Shown here: positions 16,507 through 24,753 of the stretch, in pieces
How positions within the stretch are numbered: position 1 is the stretch's first letter
Layout of the letters: every line of letters starts with the position of its first letter
Made by a program: the position numbers and the translations under genes
The notes under the pieces: model-generated
Database searches by the model: none
What the model was told of the DNA's origin: nothing
Seen by the model: only the letters and a program-made list of their open reading frames with translations
Assembly (NCBI RefSeq): GCF_000993785.3
Contig: NZ_CP009922.3
Coordinates: 2,728,001 to 2,792,000, forward strand
Source: Streptomyces xiamenensis
GTDB taxonomy: Bacteria; Actinomycetota; Actinomycetes; Streptomycetales; Streptomycetaceae
Length of the DNA: 64,000 nt
Direction: 5' to 3'

Positions 16507-17451
16507 CTAGTGAACGGGGTGGGCGGGGTCCTCGCCGCGCAGGACGCGGACGACATCGGCGGCCACCGTGGTGCCCATGGCCTCGTTCGCCTGGTGGCTG
16601 AAGGCGCCGCAGTGCGGGGTGAGGACGGTGTTCGGGGCGGTGACGAGCGGGTTGCCCGCCGGTCCGGGCGGTTCGGTGGTGTAGACGTCCAGGCCGGCGC
16701 CCGCCAGGTGGCCGCTGTGCAGCAGTTCGGCGAGCGCCGTCTCGTCGATGAGCCCGCCGCGGGCCGTGTTGATGACGTACGCGCCGGGGCGCAGGGCCGT
16801 GAGCGCCGCGCGGTCCAGGACGGGGTGGCCGTCGGCGGGCATCGGCAGGTGCAGGGTGACGATGTCGGCTGCGGCGAGCAGACCGGGCAGGTCGATGAGG
16901 GCCTCGCCGGTGGGCAGATAGGGGTCGTACGCCAGGACGCGCATGTCGAAGCCGCGCGCCCGGCGGGCGACGGCCTGGCCGATGCGCCCGTAGCCGATGA
17001 TGCCCAGGGTGCGGCCGGCCAGTTCGGGGCCGAAGTACCGTCCCCAGCCGCCGGAGGTCACCGAGGTGTGGCCGGGCACGATCTGCCGCACGGTGGCCAG
17101 CAGCAGCGCGAAGGTCAGATCGGCGACCGCGCCGGTGTTGGTGCCGGGCGCGTTGACGACCCGGATGCCGCGGCCGCGGGCCGCCGCGAGGTCGATGTTG
17201 TCGGTGCCGACGCCGTGTTTGGCGATCACGCGCAGTCGGGGGGCCGCGTCCAGGACCCGTGCCGTGACCGGGTCGAGCCCGGTGATCAGCGCGCGGGCGC
17301 CGGTGTCCCGCAGCTGTTCCGCCAGTTGTTCCCCGGTCAGCGGGTGGGCGTACGGCGGGACGTGGGTGGTCACACCCGCCCGGGCCAGGGTTTCCCAGGG
17401 CCGCCGGGAGTGCTGGCCGAAGCTGGGGGTGGTGATGAGAGCGGTGGACAT
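16507..17451 (-). CDS. D-2-hydroxyacid dehydrogenase (PGDH-like)
   Basis: A 314-aa NAD-dependent dehydrogenase of the phosphoglycerate/formate dehydrogenase group. The NAD domain holds LGIIGYGRIGQAVARRA (GxGxxG, about residues 142-158). The catalytic Arg lies in INTARGGLIDE, the Glu in the DVYTTEPPG region, and the His in LTPHCGAFS. It oxidises a D-2-hydroxyacid to the 2-oxoacid or the reverse. It begins 8 nt after the stop of the transporter gene and is followed 14 nt later by the aldo/keto reductase. A role in oxidising an acid-sugar intermediate is inferred from context. Confidence 0.92.
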   Translation of the reverse strand: MSTALITTPSFGQHSRRPWETLARAGVTTHVPPYAHPLTGEQLAEQLRDTGARALITGLDPVTARVLDAAPRLRVIAKHGVGTDNIDLAAARGRGIRVVNAPGTNTGAVADLTFALLLATVRQIVPGHTSVTSGGWGRYFGPELAGRTLGIIGYGRIGQAVARRARGFDMRVLAYDPYLPTGEALIDLPGLLAAADIVTLHLPMPADGHPVLDRAALTALRPGAYVINTARGGLIDETALAELLHSGHLAGAGLDVYTTEPPGPAGNPLVTAPNTVLTPHCGAFSHQANEAMGTTVAADVVRVLRGEDPAHPVH

Positions 17452-17459
17452 GAGGGGGA

Positions 17460-18884
17460 TCAGCCTCCGATGCCGAGGCCGAGGACCTCAAGGATGGAGT
17501 AGACGCCGAGCGCGCCGATGGCGACGCTGCTCAGCACGAGCGCGGTGGTGAGCTTCCTGCTGCGGCGGAAGCGGTGCGGGACGTCCTGGTATCGCAGTGT
17601 CCAGGCGGCGATGACGACGGCCACCAGGAAGATCCCCCCGGCGATGCCGCCGATCTGCACCATCAGCACGGGGGACTGGATCCACAGGTACGAGGCGCCC
17701 CACAGCGGCGGCAGCGCGACGGTGAGGGCGCGGACGGTGCGGCGCCGGACCCTGGGGTCGTTCCAGTCGATGACACCGAGCAGCCCGAGGGTGTTGGTCC
17801 ACAGCCGCGGGACGCTGGCGGTCGACCCGATGAGGGTGGAGTAGAGCACCGCGATCGCGCCGACGAGGAAGAAGTAGTGCGACCACTCGCCGAGCGTATC
17901 GGTGTAAAGACGGGAAAGGGTGGTGATCATCTCGTTGCCCTTGGGCACGAGGTCCTGCGGGTGCAGGATGGCGGCGCCGATGATGTAGAAGGACAGCGTG
18001 CACACGGTGCACACGCCCCAGGCGATCAGCGCGTCGATGCGCATCACCCGGATCCAGCCCTCGGCGCGCCGCGCCCGCTCCTCGGTGCCGTCGTCGGGGC
18101 CGGTCCAGCGGGCGTAACCCTTCTCCAGGCACCAGTAGGTGTAGGTGGTCATCTCGTCGGCGCCCACGCCGGTGATGCCGAACATGGCGACGGCGAAGCC
18201 GAGCGAGCCGGCCGGGATGGCGAACGACAGGCCGCCCAGGAGGTCGGAGCCACTGTAGGAGAAGCCGGAGCCGGGCAGGCTGAGCGCGAGGCCGACGGTG
18301 ATGAGGGTGAACAGCACGACGGCGATGAACGCGGCGCGCTCCACGAGCCCGTACCGCCCGGAATACATCAGGGCCACGGCGGAGACGACGACGATGACGG
18401 TCCACACGGTCAGCGACGTGGTGCCCAGCGCCTCGCCGCCGATGGGGAACAGGATGCTGAACGCCGCCGCGGTGCCCCCGATGATGCCGCCGCGTTGCAG
18501 CATCTTGGCGAAGTCCATCAGGATCCACAGCCAGTTGATCGCGCCGACCCGGCCGATCCTCGGACCGACCTGCGCGTAGCCGGCGAGTGCGGTGCGGCCG
18601 GTGAGGATCGTCCAGCGGGCGAGTTCGATCTGCACCCAGACCTTCACCAGGGCGCTGATGATCACCAGCCAGAGCAGGGCGAAGCCGGCCTGCGCGCCGA
18701 GGGCGGTGGTGGTGATCAGCTCGCCGGAGCCGACGACGGCGGCGGAGAGGATCATGCCGGGGCCCAGGCGGCGCAGGGTGCCGCGCAGGCTGGTCGGCGC
18801 TTCCTGGACATCGGCCGGGTCGAGCCGGTACGGATCGTCCACTTCCGGTTCCCGGGCCCGTTGTGCTGTCTCCACCGTCTTCAT
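17460..18884 (-). CDS. Nramp/SLC11-fold transporter lacking canonical metal ligands
   Basis: A 474-aa membrane protein with about eleven hydrophobic segments and Nramp family order: RRLGPGMILSAAVV at TM1, LGAQAGFALLW after it. The metal-binding DPGN of TM1 is GSGE here (residues 52-55). The TM6 MPHN region is replaced by GITGVGADEM (about 234-244). Canonical Nramp proteins need those Asp, Asn and Met residues for Mn/Fe transport, so a different substrate is likely. The start ATG at 18884 fits the family length. It heads an operon of 2-hydroxyacid dehydrogenase, aldo/keto reductase and aldolase, and is divergent from an acid-sugar kinase gene. Uptake of a sugar acid or a metal-acid complex is an inference. 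Confidence 0.85.
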   Translation of the reverse strand: MKTVETAQRAREPEVDDPYRLDPADVQEAPTSLRGTLRRLGPGMILSAAVVGSGELITTTALGAQAGFALLWLVIISALVKVWVQIELARWTILTGRTALAGYAQVGPRIGRVGAINWLWILMDFAKMLQRGGIIGGTAAAFSILFPIGGEALGTTSLTVWTVIVVVSAVALMYSGRYGLVERAAFIAVVLFTLITVGLALSLPGSGFSYSGSDLLGGLSFAIPAGSLGFAVAMFGITGVGADEMTTYTYWCLEKGYARWTGPDDGTEERARRAEGWIRVMRIDALIAWGVCTVCTLSFYIIGAAILHPQDLVPKGNEMITTLSRLYTDTLGEWSHYFFLVGAIAVLYSTLIGSTASVPRLWTNTLGLLGVIDWNDPRVRRRTVRALTVALPPLWGASYLWIQSPVLMVQIGGIAGGIFLVAVVIAAWTLRYQDVPHRFRRSRKLTTALVLSSVAIGALGVYSILEVLGLGIGG

Positions 18885-18901
18885 CGTCGGCTTCCTTTCC
18901 T

Positions 18902-18961
18902 TTGCGCGTTGCGAGCGAAACCGTGACACGATTGCGCGCAACGCGCAAGAGTCGGTACGGT
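18902..18961 (+). promoter_or_regulatory. Divergent promoter with 12-bp inverted repeat (candidate DeoR operator)
   Basis: TTGCGCGTTGCG (18902-18913) is exactly inverted at 18937-18948 with a 23-bp spacer. For the kinase gene a -35 TTGCGC (18932-18937) and -10 TACGGT (18956-18961) are 18 bp apart, and the -10 is 7 nt before the ATG, so the mRNA should be leaderless. The right arm lies between -35 and -10, as expected for repression. The only regulator in the locus is the DeoR protein two genes downstream. Confidence 0.7.
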
Positions 18962-18968
18962 TGCGACT

Positions 18969-20288
18969 ATGCAATATCGCGAGACTTTGCTGGTCGCTGA
19001 CGATCTCAGCGGTGCCGCCGACAGCGGCATCGCCTTCGCACTGCGCGGAATGCGCAGCGAGATCTTGCTGCGCGCGGCGGAGCACGCGGACGGGACGGAG
19101 CACGCGGACGCCGCGTGGCCGACGGCGCGGGTGCTGGCCACCGACACCGACAGCCGTTACACCGACCCCGCCACCGCCGGGCGCCGGGTGGCGGACGTGC
19201 TGTGCCGGTTCGGTGCGGGCCGGCGGTTGTTCAAAAAACTCGACTCCACCCTGCGCGGCAACCCGGCCGCCGAACTGGAGGCGCTGCGCGCGTACGCGCC
19301 GGCCGCCGGCGGGGTGCTCATCTGCGCGCCCGCCTCACCGCGGACCGGGCGCACCGTCCGGGACGGGGTGGTGCACGTCCACGATGTGCCGCTGCACGCC
19401 ACCGACGCCTGGGGCGCCGAACGCACCGGCCCGCCCCGCTCGGTGGCCCAGGCGCTGGCCCCGCTGCCGGTCACCGCGATCCCGCTGACCGAAGTGCGCG
19501 GGCCGCGCGCCCGGCTGACCGCCCGCCTCGCCGAGTGCGGTGCGCGCGGGCGACTGGCGGTGTGCGACGCGGAGTCGGACGCCGACCTGCGCGCCGTCGC
19601 CGCCGCCGGTCTCGCCCTGCCCGGGACCGCCCGCTGGGCCGGCGCGGCCGGACTGGCCCACGCCCTGGCCCACACGCTGGCCCACCTCGAAACCCGCGCC
19701 GATCCCCTGGCCCACAGCGAGGCCCACACCACCTCCGCCCACCGGCCCGGCGCACCGCTGCCCCCGGGGCACCCCGCCGGACCCCGCTCTCCCGCCGGCC
19801 CGGTGCTGGCCGTGATCGGCAGCGCCCACGGCGTCTCCGGACGCCAGGCGGACGCGCTCGCCGCGCACCTGCCACACACCCTCACGCTCCCGGTCTCCGC
19901 CGTCCTGGGCGACCCTCCCGGTCCGCTCGCGAGCCGTCTGCTCGCCCTGCTGCGCACCGGCGACACCCTGCTGCGCCTGGACCCGGACGCGCCCGTGGAC
20001 ACGGCCGTCGCCCGGGATCTCGTCGGCCGGCTGGGACGCATCGCCGCCCCGGCCGCCTCCGCCGCCGGAACCCTGATCCTCACCGGCGGCGAAACGGCGC
20101 GCGCCGTCCTCACCCACTCCGGCGTGCACGCCCTCGAACTGCTCGCCGAACCCGCCCCGTCCGTCGTCCTCGCCCGGACCCGTGAACCGGTTCCGCGTCA
20201 TGTCATCACCAAGGCGGGCGGCTTCGGCGCACCGGACACCCTCAGCCGCATCGTGGCCACCATCAACAGCCCGGAGGAAAAGCCATGA
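18969..20288 (+). CDS. Four-carbon acid sugar kinase (DUF1537 family)
   Basis: A 439-aa kinase of the DUF1537 family (DtnK/OtnK/LtnK group), which phosphorylates threonate- or erythronate-type four-carbon sugar acids with ATP. The N-terminal substrate domain begins with LLVADDLSGAADSG and includes KKLDSTLRGN. The C-terminal nucleotide domain shows GSAHGVSGRQ and LILTGGETARAVL, with KAGGFGAPDTL close to the end. A low-complexity His/Ala/Pro insert separates the domains (about residues 225-275). The ATG is 7 nt after a -10 element (leaderless). Its stop overlaps the next gene's start region by 4 bp, so it is coupled to the PdxA2 gene. Confidence 0.92.
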   Translation: MQYRETLLVADDLSGAADSGIAFALRGMRSEILLRAAEHADGTEHADAAWPTARVLATDTDSRYTDPATAGRRVADVLCRFGAGRRLFKKLDSTLRGNPAAELEALRAYAPAAGGVLICAPASPRTGRTVRDGVVHVHDVPLHATDAWGAERTGPPRSVAQALAPLPVTAIPLTEVRGPRARLTARLAECGARGRLAVCDAESDADLRAVAAAGLALPGTARWAGAAGLAHALAHTLAHLETRADPLAHSEAHTTSAHRPGAPLPPGHPAGPRSPAGPVLAVIGSAHGVSGRQADALAAHLPHTLTLPVSAVLGDPPGPLASRLLALLRTGDTLLRLDPDAPVDTAVARDLVGRLGRIAAPAASAAGTLILTGGETARAVLTHSGVHALELLAEPAPSVVLARTREPVPRHVITKAGGFGAPDTLSRIVATINSPEEKP

Positions 20289-21301
20289 CCGCCCCCCTGC
20301 CCCTCGTCGCCGTCACCATGGGCGACGGCGCCGGCGTCGGCCCCGAGATCATCGTGCGCGGACTGTCCGAGCCCGAGATCCACACCCTGTGCCGTCCCGT
20401 CGTCATCGGCGACGCCGCCCGGCTGGCCGAAGCCGCCCGGATCTGCGGGCTCGCCGACGCGGTCACCGTGCGCACCGTCGCCTCGCCCGCCGACGCCGAC
20501 CCCTCCCCCGGCGTCATCGACGTCATCGACCTCGGACTCCTCCCCGTCGGCCTGCCCTTCGGCACGCTCTCCCCGCTCGCCGGCGAAGCCGCCTACCGCT
20601 ACGTCGAACGCGCCGCCGCCCTCGCCGTCACCGGCGAGGTCCAGGCCATCTGCACCGCCCCCCTCAACAAGGAGGCACTGCACGCCGCCGGCCACCGCTT
20701 CCCCGGCCACACCGAACTCCTCGCCCACCTCACGGGGGTCGGGGAGGTGTCGATGATGCTGGCCACCGAGAAGGTCAAGGTCATCCACGTCACCACCCAC
20801 ATCGGGCTGATCGACGCCATCGAGCGCATCGACCCGGGCCTGGTGGAGCGCACCGTACGGCGCGGCCACCGCACCATCGTCGACTCCGGAGTCCCCAACC
20901 CCCGGATCGCGGTGTGCGGCATCAACCCGCACGCCGGCGAGAACGGCCTGTTCGGGCGCGGCGAGGAGGGCGAGAAGATCGTCCCGGCCATCGAGGCGCT
21001 GCGCGCGGACGGCATCGACGCCCGGGGGCCGCTTCCGGCCGACACGGTATTCTTTGTCGCCGGACGCGGCGACTACGACCTGGTGGTGGCGATGTATCAC
21101 GATCAGGGGCACGGGCCGGTGAAGATCCTCGGCCTGGAGGCCGGGGTCAACATCACCGTCGGCCTCCCGGTGATCCGTACGTCCGTCGACCACGGCACGG
21201 CCTTCGACATCGCGGGCACCGGCACCGCCGACGCGGGCAGCATCGTCGAGGCGCTGCGGCAGGCCGCCCGGCTGGCCCCGGCGCCCTCCACCGCGAGCTG
21301 A
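20285..21301 (+). CDS. PdxA2-type 4-phospho-threonate/erythronate dehydrogenase
   Basis: A 338-aa metal- and NAD-dependent decarboxylating dehydrogenase of the PdxA family. The signature GDGAGVGPEIIVRGL is near residue 12, the metal His region is APLNKEALHAAGHRFPGHTELLA, and MYHDQGHGPVK lies near residue 272. The link to a DUF1537 kinase marks it as PdxA2, acting on the phosphorylated four-carbon acid to give dihydroxyacetone phosphate and CO2, rather than as the vitamin B6 enzyme. The ATG at 20285 overlaps the kinase stop (ATGA). A GGAGGAAA ribosome site lies 6-7 nt upstream. Confidence 0.9.
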   Translation: MTAPLPLVAVTMGDGAGVGPEIIVRGLSEPEIHTLCRPVVIGDAARLAEAARICGLADAVTVRTVASPADADPSPGVIDVIDLGLLPVGLPFGTLSPLAGEAAYRYVERAAALAVTGEVQAICTAPLNKEALHAAGHRFPGHTELLAHLTGVGEVSMMLATEKVKVIHVTTHIGLIDAIERIDPGLVERTVRRGHRTIVDSGVPNPRIAVCGINPHAGENGLFGRGEEGEKIVPAIEALRADGIDARGPLPADTVFFVAGRGDYDLVVAMYHDQGHGPVKILGLEAGVNITVGLPVIRTSVDHGTAFDIAGTGTADAGSIVEALRQAARLAPAPSTAS

Positions 21302-21324
21302 GCGAAACGGACGGACACATCGAC

Positions 21325-22131
21325 ATGGCGGAGACCGACCAGCACACCTTTGGCCGCCCGCGCCCGCGTGCCGCGGAACGGCGGGAGCTGATCGTCCGTA
21401 CGGTCTCCGCCGACGGCACCGTGACCGTCGAGGAACTGGCCCGCACCCTCGGCGTCACCCCGTCCACCATCCGCCGCGACCTGGCGCTGCTGACCGAACG
21501 CGGCACCATCGCCCGCACCTACGGCGGCGCCATCACCGCCGAGCACGTACCGGAGCAGTCGCTGGGCCAGCGCGCGTCGCTGGCCGTGGCGCAGAAGGGA
21601 CGGATCGCCGCCTGGGCGGCCGGCCGGGTCGCCGCCGGTGACACGGTGATACTGGACGGCGGCACCACCACCGGTCTGCTGGCCCGGCAGCTGCGCGCCC
21701 ACACCGAACTCACCGTCGTCACCAATTCCCTGACGGCGCTCGGCGAGCTGAACGAGGTGCCGGGCGTCGAGGTGATCTCCCTCGGCGGGCAGCTTCGCCA
21801 GGTCAGCCAGGCGTTCGTCGGGCCGCTGACCGAACTGTCACTGTCCCGGCTGAGCGCCGACAAGGTGTTCCTCGGCGCGGACGGCATCGACGCGGCGCGC
21901 GGCATCTGCGAGGCGAGTTTCCAGCAGACGGCGCTCAAGGAGCTGATGGCGGAGCGCTCCACGGAGGTGTACATCCTGGCGGACAGCAGCAAACTGGGGC
22001 AGGCACCGTTCACCGCCTGGGCTCCGGGCCCGCTGCGCCGCCCCTGGACCCTGGTCACCGACTCCGCCGCCACCCCCGACCAGCTCGCCCCCTTCCACGA
22101 CCTGCCCACAGCCACCGTCATCACGGTCTGA
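21325..22131 (+). CDS. DeoR/GlpR family transcriptional regulator
   Basis: A 268-aa repressor. An N-terminal winged helix (ERRELIVRTVSADGTVTVEELARTLGVTPSTIRRDLALL) is followed by the DeoR sensor domain with AAGDTVILDGGTTTGLLARQL and FLGADGIDAARGICEA. That fold binds phosphorylated sugar-type effectors. The ATG at 21325 gives the usual length; upstream in-frame sequence is antisense or overlapping and rejected. It is the third gene behind the kinase and PdxA2, 23 bp after the latter, and is the likely ligand of the inverted repeat at 18902-18948. A 4-phospho acid-sugar effector is a reasonable inference. Confidence 0.92.
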   Translation: MAETDQHTFGRPRPRAAERRELIVRTVSADGTVTVEELARTLGVTPSTIRRDLALLTERGTIARTYGGAITAEHVPEQSLGQRASLAVAQKGRIAAWAAGRVAAGDTVILDGGTTTGLLARQLRAHTELTVVTNSLTALGELNEVPGVEVISLGGQLRQVSQAFVGPLTELSLSRLSADKVFLGADGIDAARGICEASFQQTALKELMAERSTEVYILADSSKLGQAPFTAWAPGPLRRPWTLVTDSAATPDQLAPFHDLPTATVITV

Positions 22132-22292
22132 CCCCACGCGGCGCGGGCCGGGCCGGGGTTGTCGGGGAACGGACGGCCCGTGCGCGGGAGGGCGTCCGGC
22201 CGCACATCCTCGGACGGGCCCGCCGGCCTGAACGCGTCCGCCCCCGGTACGGCGGGGACGGACGTCCGGCGGACCCGGGGCCGTTGAGCGGG

Positions 22293-24506
22293 TCAGACCC
22301 CGGCCGTCTCCTTCACCGCCGGGGCCGGCTCCGGAGCGGTGCCGCCCTCGCGCAGGCCGATCCGGGCGTGGATCGCGCGCAGCGGGCCCGGCGCGTACCA
22401 GTTCCAGCGGCCCAGCAGGCGCATCGAGGCCGGTACCAGCACGCCGCGCACCACCACGGCGTCCAGCAGGATCGCCAGCCCGCTGCCCAGGCCGAACATC
22501 TGCATGAAGCTGATCTGCGAGGTGCCGAAGGCGAAGAAGCTCACCGCGAGCAGCAGGGCCGCGGCCGTGACGATGCGGCCGGTGTGCCCGAGGCCGTCGG
22601 CGACGGCCGTCTCGTTGTCCGCGCCGGCGTCGTGGAGTTCCCTGATCCGGCTGGTGATGAACACCTCGTAGTCCATCGACAGGCCGAAGGCGATGCAGAA
22701 CATCAGCACCGTCATGGCGACTTCCATCGGCTGCGGGGTGAAGCCGAGCGGCGAGGACAGGTTGCCGTCCTGGAAGATCCAGGTCATCACGCCGAGGGTG
22801 GCGCCCAGGGTGAGCATGTTGAGGACCAGGGCGCGCAGCGGCTGCACGACGCTGCCGGTGAACAGGAACAGCAGGATGAAGGTGGTGACGGCGATCAGGC
22901 CCAGGGCGAGCGGGATCCGTTCGCCGATGGAGTCCTTGGCGTCGATGAGGGACGCGTCCGAGCCGCCGACCAGCGGCTGGGACCCGTCGGGGCCGTTCAC
23001 CGCGCGGACCTCCCTGACCAGGTCCTGCGCGGCGTCGGACGCCGGGGCCAGCCCGCTCACCAGGGTGATCCGTTCCGCGTCGGGCCGGCCGAGGGCGGGG
23101 TTGCCGGGGGCCGTGGCCGCGGGCTCCCCCTCGGTGAAGGTGCCCGCGCTGGTCTCGACCCGGACGACGCCGGGCAGCGCGGACAGTTCGACCGCGTACG
23201 CGGCCAGTTCGTCCCGGCCGACGCCCCGGTCGATGACGACGTGCACGGCGGCGTCGTCGTTGCCGTCGAAGTCGTTCCGCAGCGCCTCGGAGACCTGACG
23301 GCTCTCGGCACCGGTGGGCAGCACCCGCTCGTCGGGGACGCCGAAGGTGATGCCGAGCAGCGGGGCCGTGGCCGCCACCAGCACCGCGAGGACCGGCAGC
23401 GCGGTGAGCACCGGGCGGCGCATGACGGTACGGGCCAGCCGCCCCCACAGCGAGCCGCCCGCGTCGCGGACCCCCGCCTTCGCCCAGGGCATCCGGCCCT
23501 TGTTCACCCGGTGCCCCAGGACCATGAACAGCGCCGGCATGACGAACAGGGTGCTGACGGCGGCGATGACCACGACCCCGACACCGGCGTACCCGATCGA
23601 CCGCAGGAAGTACTGCGGGAAGACCAGCAGGGTGCCCAGCGCCGCCGCCACCGTCGCGGCGGAGAACGCGACGGTCCGGCCCGCCGTGGCGACCGTCTGC
23701 CGCACGGCGTCCTCGACCCGGGTCCCGGCCGCGAGCTGCTCGCGGAACCGGCTGGTCATCAGCAGCGCGTAGTCGACACCAAGTCCCAGGCCCAGCGCGG
23801 TGGTCAGGTTGGTCGCGGAGATCGACACCTCGGTGATCGAGCCGAGGACCGCCAGCTGCGCGAACGTTCCGGCGATGGCGATGATCACGATGACCAGCGG
23901 CAGCAGGGCCGCGACGACGCTGCCGAAGACGACCAGGAGCAGCAGGAGCACCAGCGGAACGGCGATGATCTCGGCCAGGATGAGGTCGTCGACCACCTGC
24001 GTGGACATGTCGGAGTCCACGGCGGCGGCGCCCCCGGCACGTACGGTCAGCGTGCCGTCGTACGTGCCGGTGTAGGTGTCGATGACGGCGTCGGTGTTCT
24101 CCTGGAGCTCCATCTCGTCGCCCGCCACATGGACGAGGACGATGGCGCCCCTGCCGTCCCGCGAGCGCAGGTCCGGGCTGCCGGTGTCCCAGTAGGAGAC
24201 GATGTTGGCGAGGTGCTCCTCCGCGCGCAGTTCGGCCAGCAGCGCCTCGCCGCTCTCCCTGGCGGCCGGGTCGTCGACCCCGTCCGGGGCGCCGACCAGC
24301 AGGATCAGATTGGTGCCCCCGCCGAATTTCTCCTCGATGAGCTCCCCGGCCCGGGTGGAGGAGGACGCCGGGTCGTCGAACCCGCCGCCCCGCAGTTTCT
24401 CGAATGCGCCGCCGCCCACGGCGCCCATCATGAGCACCGCCACGAAGGCGGCGATGAGGACGAGCCGGGGCCGGCGGATCGCCAGCTCGGCCATACGGTC
24501 AAACAC
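22293..24506 (-). CDS. MMPL/RND-superfamily transporter
   Basis: A 737-aa transporter with twelve hydrophobic segments in two repeats, as in MMPL proteins. N-terminal TM1 is LVLIAAFVAVLMMGAVGGGAFE. Two blocks of five TMs contain GLGLGVDYALLMTSRFREQLAAG and IAFGLSMDYEVFITSRIRELHDAG, which carry the Asp-Tyr pairs used for proton coupling. I choose GTG 24506 because AAGGAG lies 7 nt upstream; an ATG four codons later is the alternative. It is divergent from a TetR regulator and exports lipids or hydrophobic compounds in known relatives. The substrate here is unknown. Confidence 0.9.
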   Translation of the reverse strand: MFDRMAELAIRRPRLVLIAAFVAVLMMGAVGGGAFEKLRGGGFDDPASSSTRAGELIEEKFGGGTNLILLVGAPDGVDDPAARESGEALLAELRAEEHLANIVSYWDTGSPDLRSRDGRGAIVLVHVAGDEMELQENTDAVIDTYTGTYDGTLTVRAGGAAAVDSDMSTQVVDDLILAEIIAVPLVLLLLLVVFGSVVAALLPLVIVIIAIAGTFAQLAVLGSITEVSISATNLTTALGLGLGVDYALLMTSRFREQLAAGTRVEDAVRQTVATAGRTVAFSAATVAAALGTLLVFPQYFLRSIGYAGVGVVVIAAVSTLFVMPALFMVLGHRVNKGRMPWAKAGVRDAGGSLWGRLARTVMRRPVLTALPVLAVLVAATAPLLGITFGVPDERVLPTGAESRQVSEALRNDFDGNDDAAVHVVIDRGVGRDELAAYAVELSALPGVVRVETSAGTFTEGEPAATAPGNPALGRPDAERITLVSGLAPASDAAQDLVREVRAVNGPDGSQPLVGGSDASLIDAKDSIGERIPLALGLIAVTTFILLFLFTGSVVQPLRALVLNMLTLGATLGVMTWIFQDGNLSSPLGFTPQPMEVAMTVLMFCIAFGLSMDYEVFITSRIRELHDAGADNETAVADGLGHTGRIVTAAALLLAVSFFAFGTSQISFMQMFGLGSGLAILLDAVVVRGVLVPASMRLLGRWNWYAPGPLRAIHARIGLREGGTAPEPAPAVKETAGV

Positions 24507-24683
24507 GTACGTTCTCCTTGGAAGCGCGCAGGGTGAAACGGGCTGGTGAAACGGGATGCGGCAGCGGGGTGACTTGCCTGGAAGCCGACAGGGTGCTCCG
24601 CGGAGGCACTTCGCCCTGATCACAGGCGGGTGCGGTGACGCACTCCTCGTCGCCGGCTCGACGTTAGTGAGCCGGACACGGAT

Positions 24684-24747
24684 GCGGGAGTGTCAGATTT
24701 GCCTGACACCCCCGCACGTTTGTCAGCCGGTGGGAGCGGCATAGGGT
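24684..24747 (+). promoter_or_regulatory. TetR operator and leaderless promoter
   Basis: A 13-bp dyad with one mismatch (24684-24696 and 24703-24715; core GTGTCAG-ATTTGC-CTGACAC) lies between the MMPL and TetR genes. A promoter TTGTCA (24720-24725) - 16 bp - TAGGGT (24742-24747) ends 6 nt before the TetR ATG at 24754, so that transcript is probably leaderless. The dyad's position suits autoregulation and repression of the transporter. Confidence 0.72.
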
Positions 24748-24753
24748 CGCCGC

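Noticed and set aside
17460..18884. Ordinary Mn/Fe Nramp transporter (MntH)
   Set aside because: The DPGN and MPH metal-binding motifs are replaced and the genetic context is sugar-acid catabolism. Only the fold assignment is kept.
20285..21301. Vitamin B6 biosynthesis gene pdxA
   Set aside because: It is translationally coupled to a DUF1537 kinase and a DeoR regulator, and actinobacteria normally use the PdxS/PdxT route. PdxA2 is the better call.
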